NCBI GenBank assembly: GCA_031127085.1
Contig: JARIEY010000013.1
Location: 1-32,701, forward strand
Direction of reading: 5' to 3'
Length of the DNA: 32,701 nt
DNA from: Gemmatimonadota bacterium
GTDB taxonomy: Bacteria > Gemmatimonadota > Gemmatimonadetes > Gemmatimonadales > Gemmatimonadaceae
The position numbers and the translations under genes are program-made. The notes beneath the pieces are model-generated. The model saw nothing but the letters and a program-made list of their open reading frames with translations, made no database searches and was not told the DNA's origin. Below are positions 7,717 to 15,561 of the stretch, piece by piece (positions within the stretch are counted from its first letter, which is position 1; every line of letters starts with the position of its first letter).

Positions 7717-8918
7717 CACAGTGCCCGCAGGTGCCCGAGCTTGCGCACCTTGGTTTCGAGGTAGTTGGCGTTCTCGACCGTCGTGGGCGAGATGATGGGG
7801 ACGCGTTCGCCGAGGCGAAGGCCGTACCCCTCGAGGCCGACGAGCTTTTTGGGATTGTTCGTGATTGGCCGAATGGACTGCAGCCCAAGGTCGAGCAGGA
7901 TCTGCGCGCCAATGCCGTAGTTGCGAAGGTCCGGCGCGAAGCCGAGGCGTTCATTGGCTTCCACGGTGTCGGCGCCCAGATCCTGCAGCTCATACGCCTT
8001 CAGCTTGTTGAGCAGGCCAATGCCGCGCCCTTCCTGGTCGAGGTAGACAATCACACCTCGCCCCGCCTCGGACACCATGCGCATGGCCTCGTGCAACTGC
8101 CAGCGGCAGTCGCAGCGCAACGAATGGAAGGTGTCGCCCGTGAGGCACTTGGAGTGCATCCGGACGAGGACGTCCTCACCCTGCTCCACCTCGCCCATCA
8201 CGAGCGCGACGTGTTCCCGATCGTCGACATCATTGCGATATCCGATGACCGTGAAGGCGCCGAACTCGGTGGGCAGACGCGCCTCGGCGACGCGATGGAC
8301 CAGCCGTTCGGTGCGCAGCCGGTGCGCGACCACCTGCGCCACCGTGATGAACGTCAGCCCGTGCTGCTGGCAGAACTGCTCCAACTGCGGCCGCTTGGCC
8401 GTTGAGCCGTCGTCGGTCAGGATCTCGCAGATCACGCCGGCCGGCTGCAGCCCAGCCGCCTTCATCAGGTCGACTGCCGTCTCGGTGTGTCCCACACGCT
8501 CCAGCACGCCGCCGTCCCGCGCGCGCAACGGATGCACGTGGCCAGGGCGGCGGAAGTCGGTGGGGAGTGCGGCCGGATCGGCGCAGCGCCGGATCGTCGC
8601 CGCCTGATCTGAGGCGCTGATTCCCGTCGTGACCCCGTAGAAGCGCACCGCGTCGATGGTGACCGTGTAGGCCGTGCGCAGGGCGTCGGTGTTTTCGCTC
8701 CCCATCATCGGCAGGTCGAGCTGGGTCACGCGCTCGCCGCTGAGCGCCACGCAGATCATCCCCTTGGCCTGCATGAGGAAGTTCACTTTCTCCGGCGTCA
8801 CGAACTCAGCGGCGAGAATCAGATCGCCTTCGTTCTCGCGATCTTCGTCGTCGGCAACGACGATAAACTTGCCGGCTTGCAGATCGGCGAGGGCCTGCTC
8901 AACAGTGGCGAAAGGCAT
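7716..8918 (-). CDS. ribBA: Bifunctional 3,4-DHBP synthase / GTP cyclohydrolase II (RibBA)
   Basis: Supplies both precursors of riboflavin. The N-terminal half (1-200) is DHBP synthase with the acidic Mg-binding motif DDEDRENEGDL, GVTTGISASDQAATI, and RPGHVHPLRARDGG followed by GHTETAVDLM. The C-terminal half is GTP cyclohydrolase II with its three zinc cysteines in KCLTGDTFHSLRCDC and the substrate motif YLDQEGRGIGL. Both active sites look intact. The total of 400 residues is normal for the fusion. It starts at ATG 8918 in a TGATG overlap with ribE and ends in TGATG with ribH, so the three enzymes are probably translated in a coupled way. Confidence 0.97.
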   Translation of the reverse strand: MPFATVEQALADLQAGKFIVVADDEDRENEGDLILAAEFVTPEKVNFLMQAKGMICVALSGERVTQLDLPMMGSENTDALRTAYTVTIDAVRFYGVTTGISASDQAATIRRCADPAALPTDFRRPGHVHPLRARDGGVLERVGHTETAVDLMKAAGLQPAGVICEILTDDGSTAKRPQLEQFCQQHGLTFITVAQVVAHRLRTERLVHRVAEARLPTEFGAFTVIGYRNDVDDREHVALVMGEVEQGEDVLVRMHSKCLTGDTFHSLRCDCRWQLHEAMRMVSEAGRGVIVYLDQEGRGIGLLNKLKAYELQDLGADTVEANERLGFAPDLRNYGIGAQILLDLGLQSIRPITNNPKKLVGLEGYGLRLGERVPIISPTTVENANYLETKVRKLGHLRAL

Positions 8919-9535
8919 CAGCGGGACGGTAGACGATGGGCGGCGGACGGCAGATGCGGCGCAGCCAGCTGCTGCACGTACTTGCCCACCAGGTCGGCTT
9001 CAATGTTGACGCGGTCACCGCGGCGCAAATCGCCGAGCATGGTGTGCCGCAGGGTGTATTCAATCAGCGAGATTTGCACGCCGTCAGCGAGCACGTCATT
9101 GATGGTGAGGCTCACGCCGTTCACCGCGATGGAGCCGTGCGGCACCATCAGCGGCATCCACTCCGCTGGAATGGCCAGATCGACCAGCCGCGCATCGTCC
9201 TTGGTGGCCACTCCGGTCACCTCGACACTGGCGTCAACGTGCCCGGCCACCAGATGCCCGCCCAGCCGATCGCCCAGCGCCATCGCCCGCTCCGTATTCA
9301 CTCGACGTCCCTCCGCCCAGTCGCCGAGCGTCGTGCGCTCCAGCGTGGTCACGATGGCCGCCACCGTGAAGGTCCCCGCCCCCGCTTCGCGCACGGTCAG
9401 GCAGACCCCATCACAGGCGATGCTCTCGCCGTCCGTCAGCCCCTCGTAGACCGAGCGCAACACAAACTCGCGCCCCGCACTGGTGGGAGTGGCGCGGACG
9501 ATCGTGGCGACGTCGGTGATGATTCCGGTGAACAC
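8918..9535 (-). CDS. ribE: Riboflavin synthase alpha chain
   Basis: Dismutates two 6,7-dimethyl-8-ribityllumazine molecules to riboflavin. The 205-residue protein has the expected internal repeat of two lumazine-binding barrels: MFTGIITDVATI...GESIACDGVCLTV in the first, and HLVAGHVDASVEVTG...GSIAVNGVSLTIN in the second. The start is GTG 9535, fixed by the invariant MFTGI N-terminus. No Shine-Dalgarno is visible: the mRNA just before the start is a C/U-rich tract made by a 24-nt tandem repeat. It is the first gene of the ribE-ribBA-ribH-nusB-GT4 run and is separated from ribD by 170 nt. No FMN riboswitch was recognised there. Confidence 0.97.
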   Translation of the reverse strand: MFTGIITDVATIVRATPTSAGREFVLRSVYEGLTDGESIACDGVCLTVREAGAGTFTVAAIVTTLERTTLGDWAEGRRVNTERAMALGDRLGGHLVAGHVDASVEVTGVATKDDARLVDLAIPAEWMPLMVPHGSIAVNGVSLTINDVLADGVQISLIEYTLRHTMLGDLRRGDRVNIEADLVGKYVQQLAAPHLPSAAHRLPSR

Positions 9536-9542
9536 TGGGTGG

Positions 9543-9632
9543 GGGAAGGGGAAGGGAGCAGGGTGTGGGAAGGGGAAGGGAGCAGGGTGTAGGAAGGGGA
9601 AGGGAGCAGGGTGTAGAAAGGGGATGGGGAAG
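9543..9632. repeat. 24-nt G-rich tandem repeat before ribE
   Basis: Three near-identical 24-nt units (9543-9566, 9567-9590, 9591-9614; the third differs at its first base), followed by a degraded fourth unit. The conserved core is AGGGAGCAGGGTGT preceded by GGGAAGGGGA. It starts only 7 nt upstream of the ribE GTG, so the ribE leader is C/U-rich on the coding strand. The plus strand has four closely spaced G-runs per unit and could form a G-quadruplex. The same unit recurs at 13765-13830. Confidence 0.9.
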
Positions 9633-9663
9633 TGAGGCGAAGCTGATTGAGAGATGCGATGTT

Positions 9664-9697
9664 ACGACTTGATCAACGACTGGGAAACCAACGACTG
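9664..9697. promoter_or_regulatory. Direct repeats in the ribD-ribE gap (possible operator)
   Basis: Three copies of ACGACT (9664-9669, 9676-9681, 9691-9696); the last two are part of a 9-nt direct repeat CAACGACTG (9674-9682 and 9689-9697, period 15). They lie in the part of the gap not filled by the G-rich repeat, upstream of ribE. A regulator site is possible but chance is not excluded. No convincing -35/-10 pair was seen. Confidence 0.3.
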
Positions 9698-9705
9698 CAC
9701 GAACC

Positions 9706-10806
9706 TCAGGACGGCGAGGGTGCGGCGAGCACCGTCATCAGATCGGCGTCGAACTCGCGGCGCTCCACGACCTGCCAATGGGCCATGGCCTTGGTTGCCG
9801 CTGACGGGACGGCGGAGAAAGCGCCGAGCGCCCCCGCCCCGAGTAGAACCGGCGCCTGAAAGATAACCAGACGGTCGACCAGATTGGCCCCCAAGAGCGC
9901 GCCGGCGAGCACCGCGCCGCCCTCGACGAGGAGGTGCCGAACGCCGCGGTCGTGCAGCAGGCGGAGGGCCGTGGCAAGGTCGCGGGCCACGATCGGCTCT
10001 ACGCCGCGCCGCGCGAGCTCGAGGGCGCCGGGAGCGCTGGCGTCGTCGGTCAGGATGGCGGCAGGGAGGCGCCGCGCCGTGCGCGCCAACTGGCTCGTGA
10101 CCGGCAACCGCGCGTGCCGGTCGAATACCACGCGCAACGGGGCGACCCGCGGCTTCTTTACGCCGCGCACGGTCAGCGCCGGGTCATCGGCGAGGGCGGT
10201 GCCAATACCCACCGCGATGGCGTCGGCCGACGCGCGCAACCGATGCACGTGCCGACGCGCCGCTTCGCCCGTCAGCCACCCGCGTTCGCGGTCGGCGGCG
10301 GCGATCGCTCCATCCATCGACATCGCCAGCTTGAGCGTGACCCACGGACGCTCGGCCCCGCTCGCCCAGTGAAGGAACGGCGCGTTGAGCTCGCGCGCGG
10401 CGGCTGCCTCCAGTCCAAACTCCACCGAGATGCCGGCCGCACGCAGTCGCTCCGCGCCGTGCGCCTTGGCCGGATTGGGATCGGCAATTGACGCGACAAC
10501 GCGCCGCACTCCCGCCGCAATGAGCGCCTCGGCGCAGGGCGGCTGCTTGCCGTGCCCATTGCAGGGTTCGAGCGTGCAGTACACGTCGGCGCCGCGCGCC
10601 CGATCGCCGGCCTGGGCAAGCGCCAGCGCCTCGGCATGCGGCTCGCCGAACCGCGGATGAAACCCTTCGCCCACGACGACGCCGTCACGGACGATAACGG
10701 CGCCGACCAAAGGGTTCGGCGCCGTCTGTCCCCACCCCCGCGCGGCCAGCGTGAGCGCGCGCTTCATCCACGCGCGCTCACGGCGGCTCGATTCCCGCCC
10801 CTGCAT
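9706..10806 (-). CDS. ribD: Bifunctional riboflavin deaminase/reductase (RibD)
   Basis: Performs the second and third steps after GTP opening: deamination of the pyrimidine and NADPH-dependent reduction of the ribose side chain. The N-terminal deaminase (1-145) has the zinc/catalytic HAEALAL motif and CTLEPCNGHGKQPPC with two zinc cysteines. The C-terminal reductase has PWVTLKLAMSMDGAIA, a GIGTALADDP motif and HLLVEGGAVLAGALL. Its 366 residues are normal. In PCNGHGKQPPC the usual S/H-H-Y/H-G pattern is slightly altered (NGHG), but the metal ligands remain. ATG 10806 overlaps the stop of the beta-barrel gene as TGATG, tying it to the purM-barrel run rather than to ribE. Confidence 0.97.
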   Translation of the reverse strand: MQGRESSRRERAWMKRALTLAARGWGQTAPNPLVGAVIVRDGVVVGEGFHPRFGEPHAEALALAQAGDRARGADVYCTLEPCNGHGKQPPCAEALIAAGVRRVVASIADPNPAKAHGAERLRAAGISVEFGLEAAAARELNAPFLHWASGAERPWVTLKLAMSMDGAIAAADRERGWLTGEAARRHVHRLRASADAIAVGIGTALADDPALTVRGVKKPRVAPLRVVFDRHARLPVTSQLARTARRLPAAILTDDASAPGALELARRGVEPIVARDLATALRLLHDRGVRHLLVEGGAVLAGALLGANLVDRLVIFQAPVLLGAGALGAFSAVPSAATKAMAHWQVVERREFDADLMTVLAAPSPS

Positions 10807-11801
10807 CAGAACTTCAGCCGCAGTCCGACCGTGAAGTAGGATCGCGAGGCGTCGGCGGCTTCAGCGAACGTATTCGTGAGCGACGCAACGCTCCCGCCGC
10901 TCTGCTGGCCATATTCGGCCGCCAGTCGCAGGAGGGGCAGATTGATTGAGGCGCCGACGAACATGTTCGTGCGGCTCAAAGACTGGCTGAGCGCAGTGTT
11001 CGCGAGGGCGTAGGTGGTCCCCGCCGCCGACACGCTCCCGGAGATCGACGTGCTGTTCTCGAGCTGGTCGCCGCCGAAGCCGCCGGTCAGTCCGAGAATC
11101 GCGAAGTTCTTGGCGGCCTGGATGCGCCACGACGTCGCTTTCACGTCCAGGTCGTTGAGCGCGAAGTTACCAGGCGCCGTCCCGACGCCGCTGGCCGTGG
11201 TGGCACCGTGGCCGGCGATGCTCGCCGTGGGGAGCTTGCGGTTCACGTACGTGAGCGCAACGGACGGCCAGAGAATCCCTTCCTCAATCGCGCCGACGCG
11301 CGCACCGAAGCCGAAGGCCGTCGAGCTCTCGACATTCAGGCTCACGCCGTCGCCGTCCACGTTCGGCAGATAGGTGATGCCGAACAGGGCGTCCACCGCG
11401 CCGACCTTGGTCACGCCGACATTGATTCCCTCGAACAGCCCCACGCCGATGTCAACCGTCGGCATCGGGATAAGCTGCGCGTTGTCCGCGAAGCGGGTCG
11501 ACGTGGCACCGGTGGTTGAGAAGGAGATGTTGTCGGCCTTCGGAAACGTGCCCTGCACCGCAGAGGCGCGAATACCGATGGCGAAATGGCCGAAGCCGCC
11601 CAGCGTCGTGCCCTGCCCCGGCATCGCCGCACCGCCCGCGAGGGCGCCGCCGAGCTGTGGCATGAGGAACTGGTAAATGTCGCTCGCCTTCGTGCACAGA
11701 TCGCGCGTCTGCACCGACGCGCCTCCGCACTGCGCCTGCACCGGCGCGGCTCCGGCGACCAGCGCCACCGCCACCGTCAGCATCGCGTTCCGAACTCGCA
11801 T
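10806..11801 (-). CDS. Predicted outer-membrane beta-barrel protein, unknown function
   Basis: 331 residues. A clear Sec signal peptide (RVRN, then the hydrophobic AMLTVAVALVAGAA) is followed by a likely cut after VQA, before QCGG. The mature part alternates hydrophobic strands with Gly/Ser/Thr-rich turns, and the C-terminus ends in a strand closing with Phe (YFTVGLRLKF), as expected for a BAM-assembled barrel. DUF-level identity is not recognised. The mature N-terminus has two cysteines (CGG and DLC), possibly a disulfide. ATG 11801 is preferred over GTG 11807: AAGGGAGG lies 9 nt upstream of the ATG, too close to the GTG. It lies 2 nt after purM and overlaps ribD by TGATG, an unusual place for a barrel. 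Confidence 0.75.
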   Translation of the reverse strand: MRVRNAMLTVAVALVAGAAPVQAQCGGASVQTRDLCTKASDIYQFLMPQLGGALAGGAAMPGQGTTLGGFGHFAIGIRASAVQGTFPKADNISFSTTGATSTRFADNAQLIPMPTVDIGVGLFEGINVGVTKVGAVDALFGITYLPNVDGDGVSLNVESSTAFGFGARVGAIEEGILWPSVALTYVNRKLPTASIAGHGATTASGVGTAPGNFALNDLDVKATSWRIQAAKNFAILGLTGGFGGDQLENSTSISGSVSAAGTTYALANTALSQSLSRTNMFVGASINLPLLRLAAEYGQQSGGSVASLTNTFAEAADASRSYFTVGLRLKF

Positions 11802-11803
11802 GG

Positions 11804-12841
11804 TCACTTGCCTCCCTTGAGGTTAACTCGCCCAGTTCCCGGGACCACACGTCCCAGTTCCCAACTCTCCACCCCTGCCGCCGCGGCGCTCGTGCGCACC
11901 GCCTGCGCTCCCTGCTCATCCGTGATCACGACCATCCCCACACCCATGTTGAACGCGCGGAACATCTCGTCGCGCGACACCCCGCCAGCCTCGGCGAGCA
12001 CGCGGAAGACGTTGGGAACGTCCCACGACGTCGTGTCGACATCGGCATCGAGCGTTGCCGGCAACGACCGATCGAGATTCCCCGGCAGCCCACCTCCTGT
12101 AATGTGGGCCATGGCGTGGATAACGCCACGGACCGGCGCCAGCGCCTTCAGGTACGACTTATGCACGGCCAGCAGCACATCCGCGGTCGACCGCGTGTCG
12201 CCGGGGAACGTGTCCTCGGGCGAAAGCTTGAGCCGTTCCGAGACGATGCGCCGCGCCAGCGAGTAGCCGTTGGTGTGCAGTCCGCTCGAGGCAAGGCCGA
12301 CGAGCACGTCGCCCGCGCGCACGCGATCGCGGGTAATGACCTCGTCTTCCTCTACCCAGCCAACGATGAAGCCGGCGAGATCGTAGTCGGGGGGCGTGTA
12401 GAGCCCCGGCATCTCCGCCGTCTCACCACCCACGAGCGAGCAGCCGTTCTCACGGCACCCGGCGGCAACGCCGGCCACCACGGCCTCGACCACCTCGGGG
12501 AGCAGCTTCCCAAACGCCACGTAGTCCAGAAAGAAGAGCGGCTCCGCCCCCTGCACCAGAATGTCGTTGACGCAGTGGTTCACCAGGCAATGGCCAATGG
12601 TGTGGTGGCGGCCGGCCTCGATGGCGAGCTTGATCTTGGTTCCCACGCCGTCGGCGCTCGACACCAGCAGCGGCGCCTTGGCGCCGGCCGGCACACGGAA
12701 CATCCCGCCGAAGCCGCCGAACGCGCCGCGCGCGCCAGCGGTGAACGTGCTCTCCACCAGCGTTTTGATGCGGTGTTTGGATGACTCCGCGGCGTCGATG
12801 TCGACGCCGGCGCCCGCGTACGTCAGCCCGGCGTCACTCAC
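11804..12841 (-). CDS. purM: Phosphoribosylformylglycinamidine cyclo-ligase (AIR synthase)
   Basis: Catalyses ATP-dependent ring closure of FGAM to AIR, the fifth step of purine synthesis. The 345-residue protein has TYAGAGVDIDAAESSKHRIK at the N-terminus, the ATP/phosphate loop SSADGVGTKIKLA, VNHCVNDILVQGAEPLFFLDY and SLVGGETAEMPG, followed by LVGLASSGLHTNGYSLAR and HITGGGLPGNLDR. All family blocks are present in order. It starts at GTG 12841 in a GTGA overlap with the upstream PfkB-type kinase, and is followed after 2 nt by the beta-barrel gene. No PurR-type operator was noticed, as the start lies inside the preceding gene. Confidence 0.97.
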   Translation of the reverse strand: MSDAGLTYAGAGVDIDAAESSKHRIKTLVESTFTAGARGAFGGFGGMFRVPAGAKAPLLVSSADGVGTKIKLAIEAGRHHTIGHCLVNHCVNDILVQGAEPLFFLDYVAFGKLLPEVVEAVVAGVAAGCRENGCSLVGGETAEMPGLYTPPDYDLAGFIVGWVEEDEVITRDRVRAGDVLVGLASSGLHTNGYSLARRIVSERLKLSPEDTFPGDTRSTADVLLAVHKSYLKALAPVRGVIHAMAHITGGGLPGNLDRSLPATLDADVDTTSWDVPNVFRVLAEAGGVSRDEMFRAFNMGVGMVVITDEQGAQAVRTSAAAAGVESWELGRVVPGTGRVNLKGGK

Positions 12842-13758
12842 GAGGGCATGCCCTGGTCAAAGGAGACGAGACGATGGAAGTCGGCCACGCGGCGGTCAAT
12901 GTCGTCGCGCGTGACGCTCAGCAGGCGCGTGATGGAGAAAGCCTCCACCACAAACGATCCCATCGCCGATCCGATCACGACCGCGCGTCGCAGATTGGCC
13001 TCGCTGAGATCGTCGGTGCGCGCCAAATAGCCCATGAAGCCGCCGGCGAATGAGTCGCCTGCCCCGGTGGGATCGAACACCGCTTCCAGCGGATACGCCG
13101 GCGCGTAGAAGATCGAATCCTTGGTGAACATGAAAGCGCCATGCTCGCCCTTCTTGATCAGCACCGTCTTGGGCCCGCGGGCCAAAATCCAGCGCGCCGC
13201 CTGCACCAGATTGGCCTGCTCCGTCAGCTGGCGGGCCTCCCCGTCATTCAGCGTGATCAGGTCGACGTGCTTCAGCAGTTCCATCAGATCGCCGCGGCGC
13301 GACTCGATCCAGAAGTTCATCGTGTCGCACGCCACGAACTTGGGCTTGTCCACCTGCTCGAGGACCTGCAGCTGCAGCCGCGGATCGATATTGGCGAGGA
13401 AGACGTACCGCGCCGACTTGAACTGCTCGGGCAGCTTGGGGCGGAAGTGCGAGAAGACGCCGAGCCGCGTTTCCAGCGTTTCCGCCGAGTTGAGGTCGTG
13501 CCGATAGCGCCCGCGCCAACGGAACGATTCTCCTTCCGCCCGCTCGAGCCCGGCGAGATCAATGCCACGCGTGCGCAGCGCCTCGTCGAGCTTGTCCACC
13601 GGATAATCGCTGCCCACCACGCCAACGAGTTTCACCGACGTCTGGTGGCTGGCCGACGCCGAGAAATACGTCGCGGATCCCCCCAGCACCTCATCGGCCT
13701 TGCCGAAGGGCGTTTCCACTGAATCGAGGGCCACTGAGCCAACAACGAGAAGAGGCAT
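12838..13758 (-). CDS. PfkB/ribokinase-family carbohydrate or nucleoside kinase
   Basis: ATP-dependent kinase of 306 residues. The N-terminus (MPLLVVGSVALDSVETPFG) and the di-Gly GGSATYFSASAS match the substrate-binding part of the family. The C-terminal signature DPTGAGDSFAGGFMG contains the catalytic Asp, and VLIKKGEHGAFMF the ATP-site strand. PfkB members act on ribose, fructose phosphates, adenosine and others. The substrate is not evident; coupling with purM by a GTGA overlap hints at a nucleoside or ribose substrate, but that is inference. The ATG start at 13758 has no Shine-Dalgarno; the leader is a C/U-rich tract from a 24-nt repeat. Confidence 0.9.
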   Translation of the reverse strand: MPLLVVGSVALDSVETPFGKADEVLGGSATYFSASASHQTSVKLVGVVGSDYPVDKLDEALRTRGIDLAGLERAEGESFRWRGRYRHDLNSAETLETRLGVFSHFRPKLPEQFKSARYVFLANIDPRLQLQVLEQVDKPKFVACDTMNFWIESRRGDLMELLKHVDLITLNDGEARQLTEQANLVQAARWILARGPKTVLIKKGEHGAFMFTKDSIFYAPAYPLEAVFDPTGAGDSFAGGFMGYLARTDDLSEANLRRAVVIGSAMGSFVVEAFSITRLLSVTRDDIDRRVADFHRLVSFDQGMPS

Positions 13759-13764
13759 TGTTTG

Positions 13765-13830
13765 GGGAAGGGAAAGGGAGCAGGGGGTGAGAAGGGGAAG
13801 CGAGCAGGGTGTGGGAAGAGGAAGAGAAAG
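13765..13830. repeat. Second copy of the 24-nt G-rich tandem repeat, before the PfkB-type gene
   Basis: Two 24-nt units (13765-13788 and 13789-13812) plus a degraded third match the units upstream of ribE, sharing GAGCAGGG at the same phase and the same period. The array begins 6 nt upstream of the start codon of the kinase, as it does 7 nt upstream of ribE. Orientation relative to the downstream gene is the same in both places. Copies here are more diverged. Confidence 0.85.
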
Positions 13831-13863
13831 ATCGCCCCATCCCGACCGTGCGTACGCGCGGCT

Positions 13864-15561
13864 CTACATTCGTTCGGGCGCCGAGATGCCGAGGAGCAAG
13901 AGCCCGTTGGCCAGCGTCTGGCGCGCCGCTTTGGCGAGCGCGAGGCGGGCACGCAGTATGTGTTCGGGCTCGCCAAGGACGTGGTGCTTGTGGTACCAGA
14001 GATGCACCTGACGGGACGTCTCGAGCAGCCACGCCGCCACACGATGCGGCTCGAGCGACTCGGCCGCGCCGGCCACCAGACGCGGATAGTCGAGCAGTGA
14101 CTTCACCAGTTCGCGTTCCGCCTCTTCCGACAGCGCGTCCCAGGCGACGCCGTCCGCGGTGACCGTCGCGGGGTCGATTTCGCCCACGCGGAAGATGCCG
14201 CTCAGCCGCGCGTGCGCCATCTGGATGTAGTAGACCGGATTCTCCTCGGACTGCGAACGCGCGAGATCGACATCGAAGACGAGTTGACTGTCGCCCTTGC
14301 GCATCAGGAAGAAATAGCGGACGGCGTCACGACCCACTTCGTCAATGAGGTCGCGCACGGTGACGTACGACCCGGCGCGCTTGGAGATCTTCACCTCTTC
14401 CCCGCCCCGCATCACCGTCACCATCTGGTGGAGTACGTAGTCCGGGTAGCCGACCGGTACGCCGATCTCCAGCGCCTGCAAACCGGCGCGCACCCGCGCC
14501 GTGGTGCCATGATGGTCGGCGCCCTGCACGTTGATGGCGCGCCGAAAGCCGCGCTGCCACTTGGTGACATGATACGCGACATCCGGCACGAAATACGTGT
14601 ACGTGCCGTCGCGCTTGCGCATCACGCGATCCTTGTCGTCGCCAAAGTCGGTGGTGCGCAGCCAGAGCGCATCATCGAGTTCGAACGTGTGCCCGCCGCG
14701 TTGCAGCATGCCGACGGTCTCTTCCACACGACCGTCAGTGTAGAGCGACGATTCGAGATAATACACGTCGAACTTGACGCCAAACGCCTTGAGATCGAGG
14801 TCCTGCTCGGCGCGCAGCGCGGCGACGGCGAAGCGACGCATCGCATCAAAGAGCGCGGCGTCAACGGGGCGCTCCTGTGCAACAATGGACGCCGCGCCGG
14901 CGGCCAACGTGGCCGCGTCGGGCATTCCGTGCTCCGCCACGAACCGCTCGGCGATCTCCTTGATGTACTCGCCGTTGTAGCCGCCCTCGGGAATCGCCAC
15001 CGCCACCCCGCCCCGCTGCGCCACGCGCACCCAGAGCGACTTGGCGAGATTCTCGATCTGCACGCCCGCATCGTTGTAGTAGAACTCGCGGGTGACGGCG
15101 TACCCTGCCCCCTCGAGCAGCGCGCTGATGGCGTCGCCGAGCGCGGCCTGACGCCCGTGGCCCACGTGCAGCGGCCCCGTGGGGTTGGCGGAGACGAACT
15201 CCACATTCACCGGCGCGCCCTGCCCAGCGGTCGTGCGGCCGTAGGCCGAGCCCAGCGTCAGGATATCCGCCAGGCCGCGCGCGTGGGCGCCCGCGCCGAG
15301 CCGGAAGTTGATGAAGCCCGGCCCTGCGATTTCCGTGGCGGACACGCCGGCCGCCGCCAAGTCGAGTTTGGCCACGAGCAACTCGGCGATCTCACGGGGC
15401 TTCTTGCCGAGCGGTTTAGCGAGCGTCAGAGCGACATTGCTGGCCCAATCGCCGTGCGCGGGGTCGCGGGGGCGCTCCAGGGCCGGGGCCACGCTGTCCG
15501 GCGCGCCGATCGCCAGGGCGGCGCGGGTGAGTTCCGCGCGCAGCAGTTCGTCGGGCGTCAT
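13864..15561 (-). CDS. argS: Arginyl-tRNA synthetase
   Basis: Class I synthetase of 565 residues charging tRNA-Arg. The N-terminal Add1 domain (1-105) includes DPAHGDWASNVAL. The Rossmann fold has the HIGH-type motif in SANPTGPLHVGHGRQAALGD (about residue 130). A KMSK-like site is represented by VKISKRAGSYVTV. The C-terminal anticodon domain holds HLWYHKHHVLGEPEHILRAR and ends with the usual short tail close to RM. ATG 15561 overlaps the FmdB-type gene by ATGA. The gap after it (13831-13863) is short and holds no convincing terminator. Identification is very secure. Confidence 0.98.
   Translation of the reverse strand: MTPDELLRAELTRAALAIGAPDSVAPALERPRDPAHGDWASNVALTLAKPLGKKPREIAELLVAKLDLAAAGVSATEIAGPGFINFRLGAGAHARGLADILTLGSAYGRTTAGQGAPVNVEFVSANPTGPLHVGHGRQAALGDAISALLEGAGYAVTREFYYNDAGVQIENLAKSLWVRVAQRGGVAVAIPEGGYNGEYIKEIAERFVAEHGMPDAATLAAGAASIVAQERPVDAALFDAMRRFAVAALRAEQDLDLKAFGVKFDVYYLESSLYTDGRVEETVGMLQRGGHTFELDDALWLRTTDFGDDKDRVMRKRDGTYTYFVPDVAYHVTKWQRGFRRAINVQGADHHGTTARVRAGLQALEIGVPVGYPDYVLHQMVTVMRGGEEVKISKRAGSYVTVRDLIDEVGRDAVRYFFLMRKGDSQLVFDVDLARSQSEENPVYYIQMAHARLSGIFRVGEIDPATVTADGVAWDALSEEAERELVKSLLDYPRLVAGAAESLEPHRVAAWLLETSRQVHLWYHKHHVLGEPEHILRARLALAKAARQTLANGLLLLGISAPERM

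Noticed and set aside
9543-9632. Possible CRISPR array
   Set aside because: Units are directly adjacent with no spacers and no cas genes are present.
9536-9705. FMN riboswitch before ribE
   Set aside because: The conserved RFN motifs were not seen; half of the gap is the G-rich repeat.
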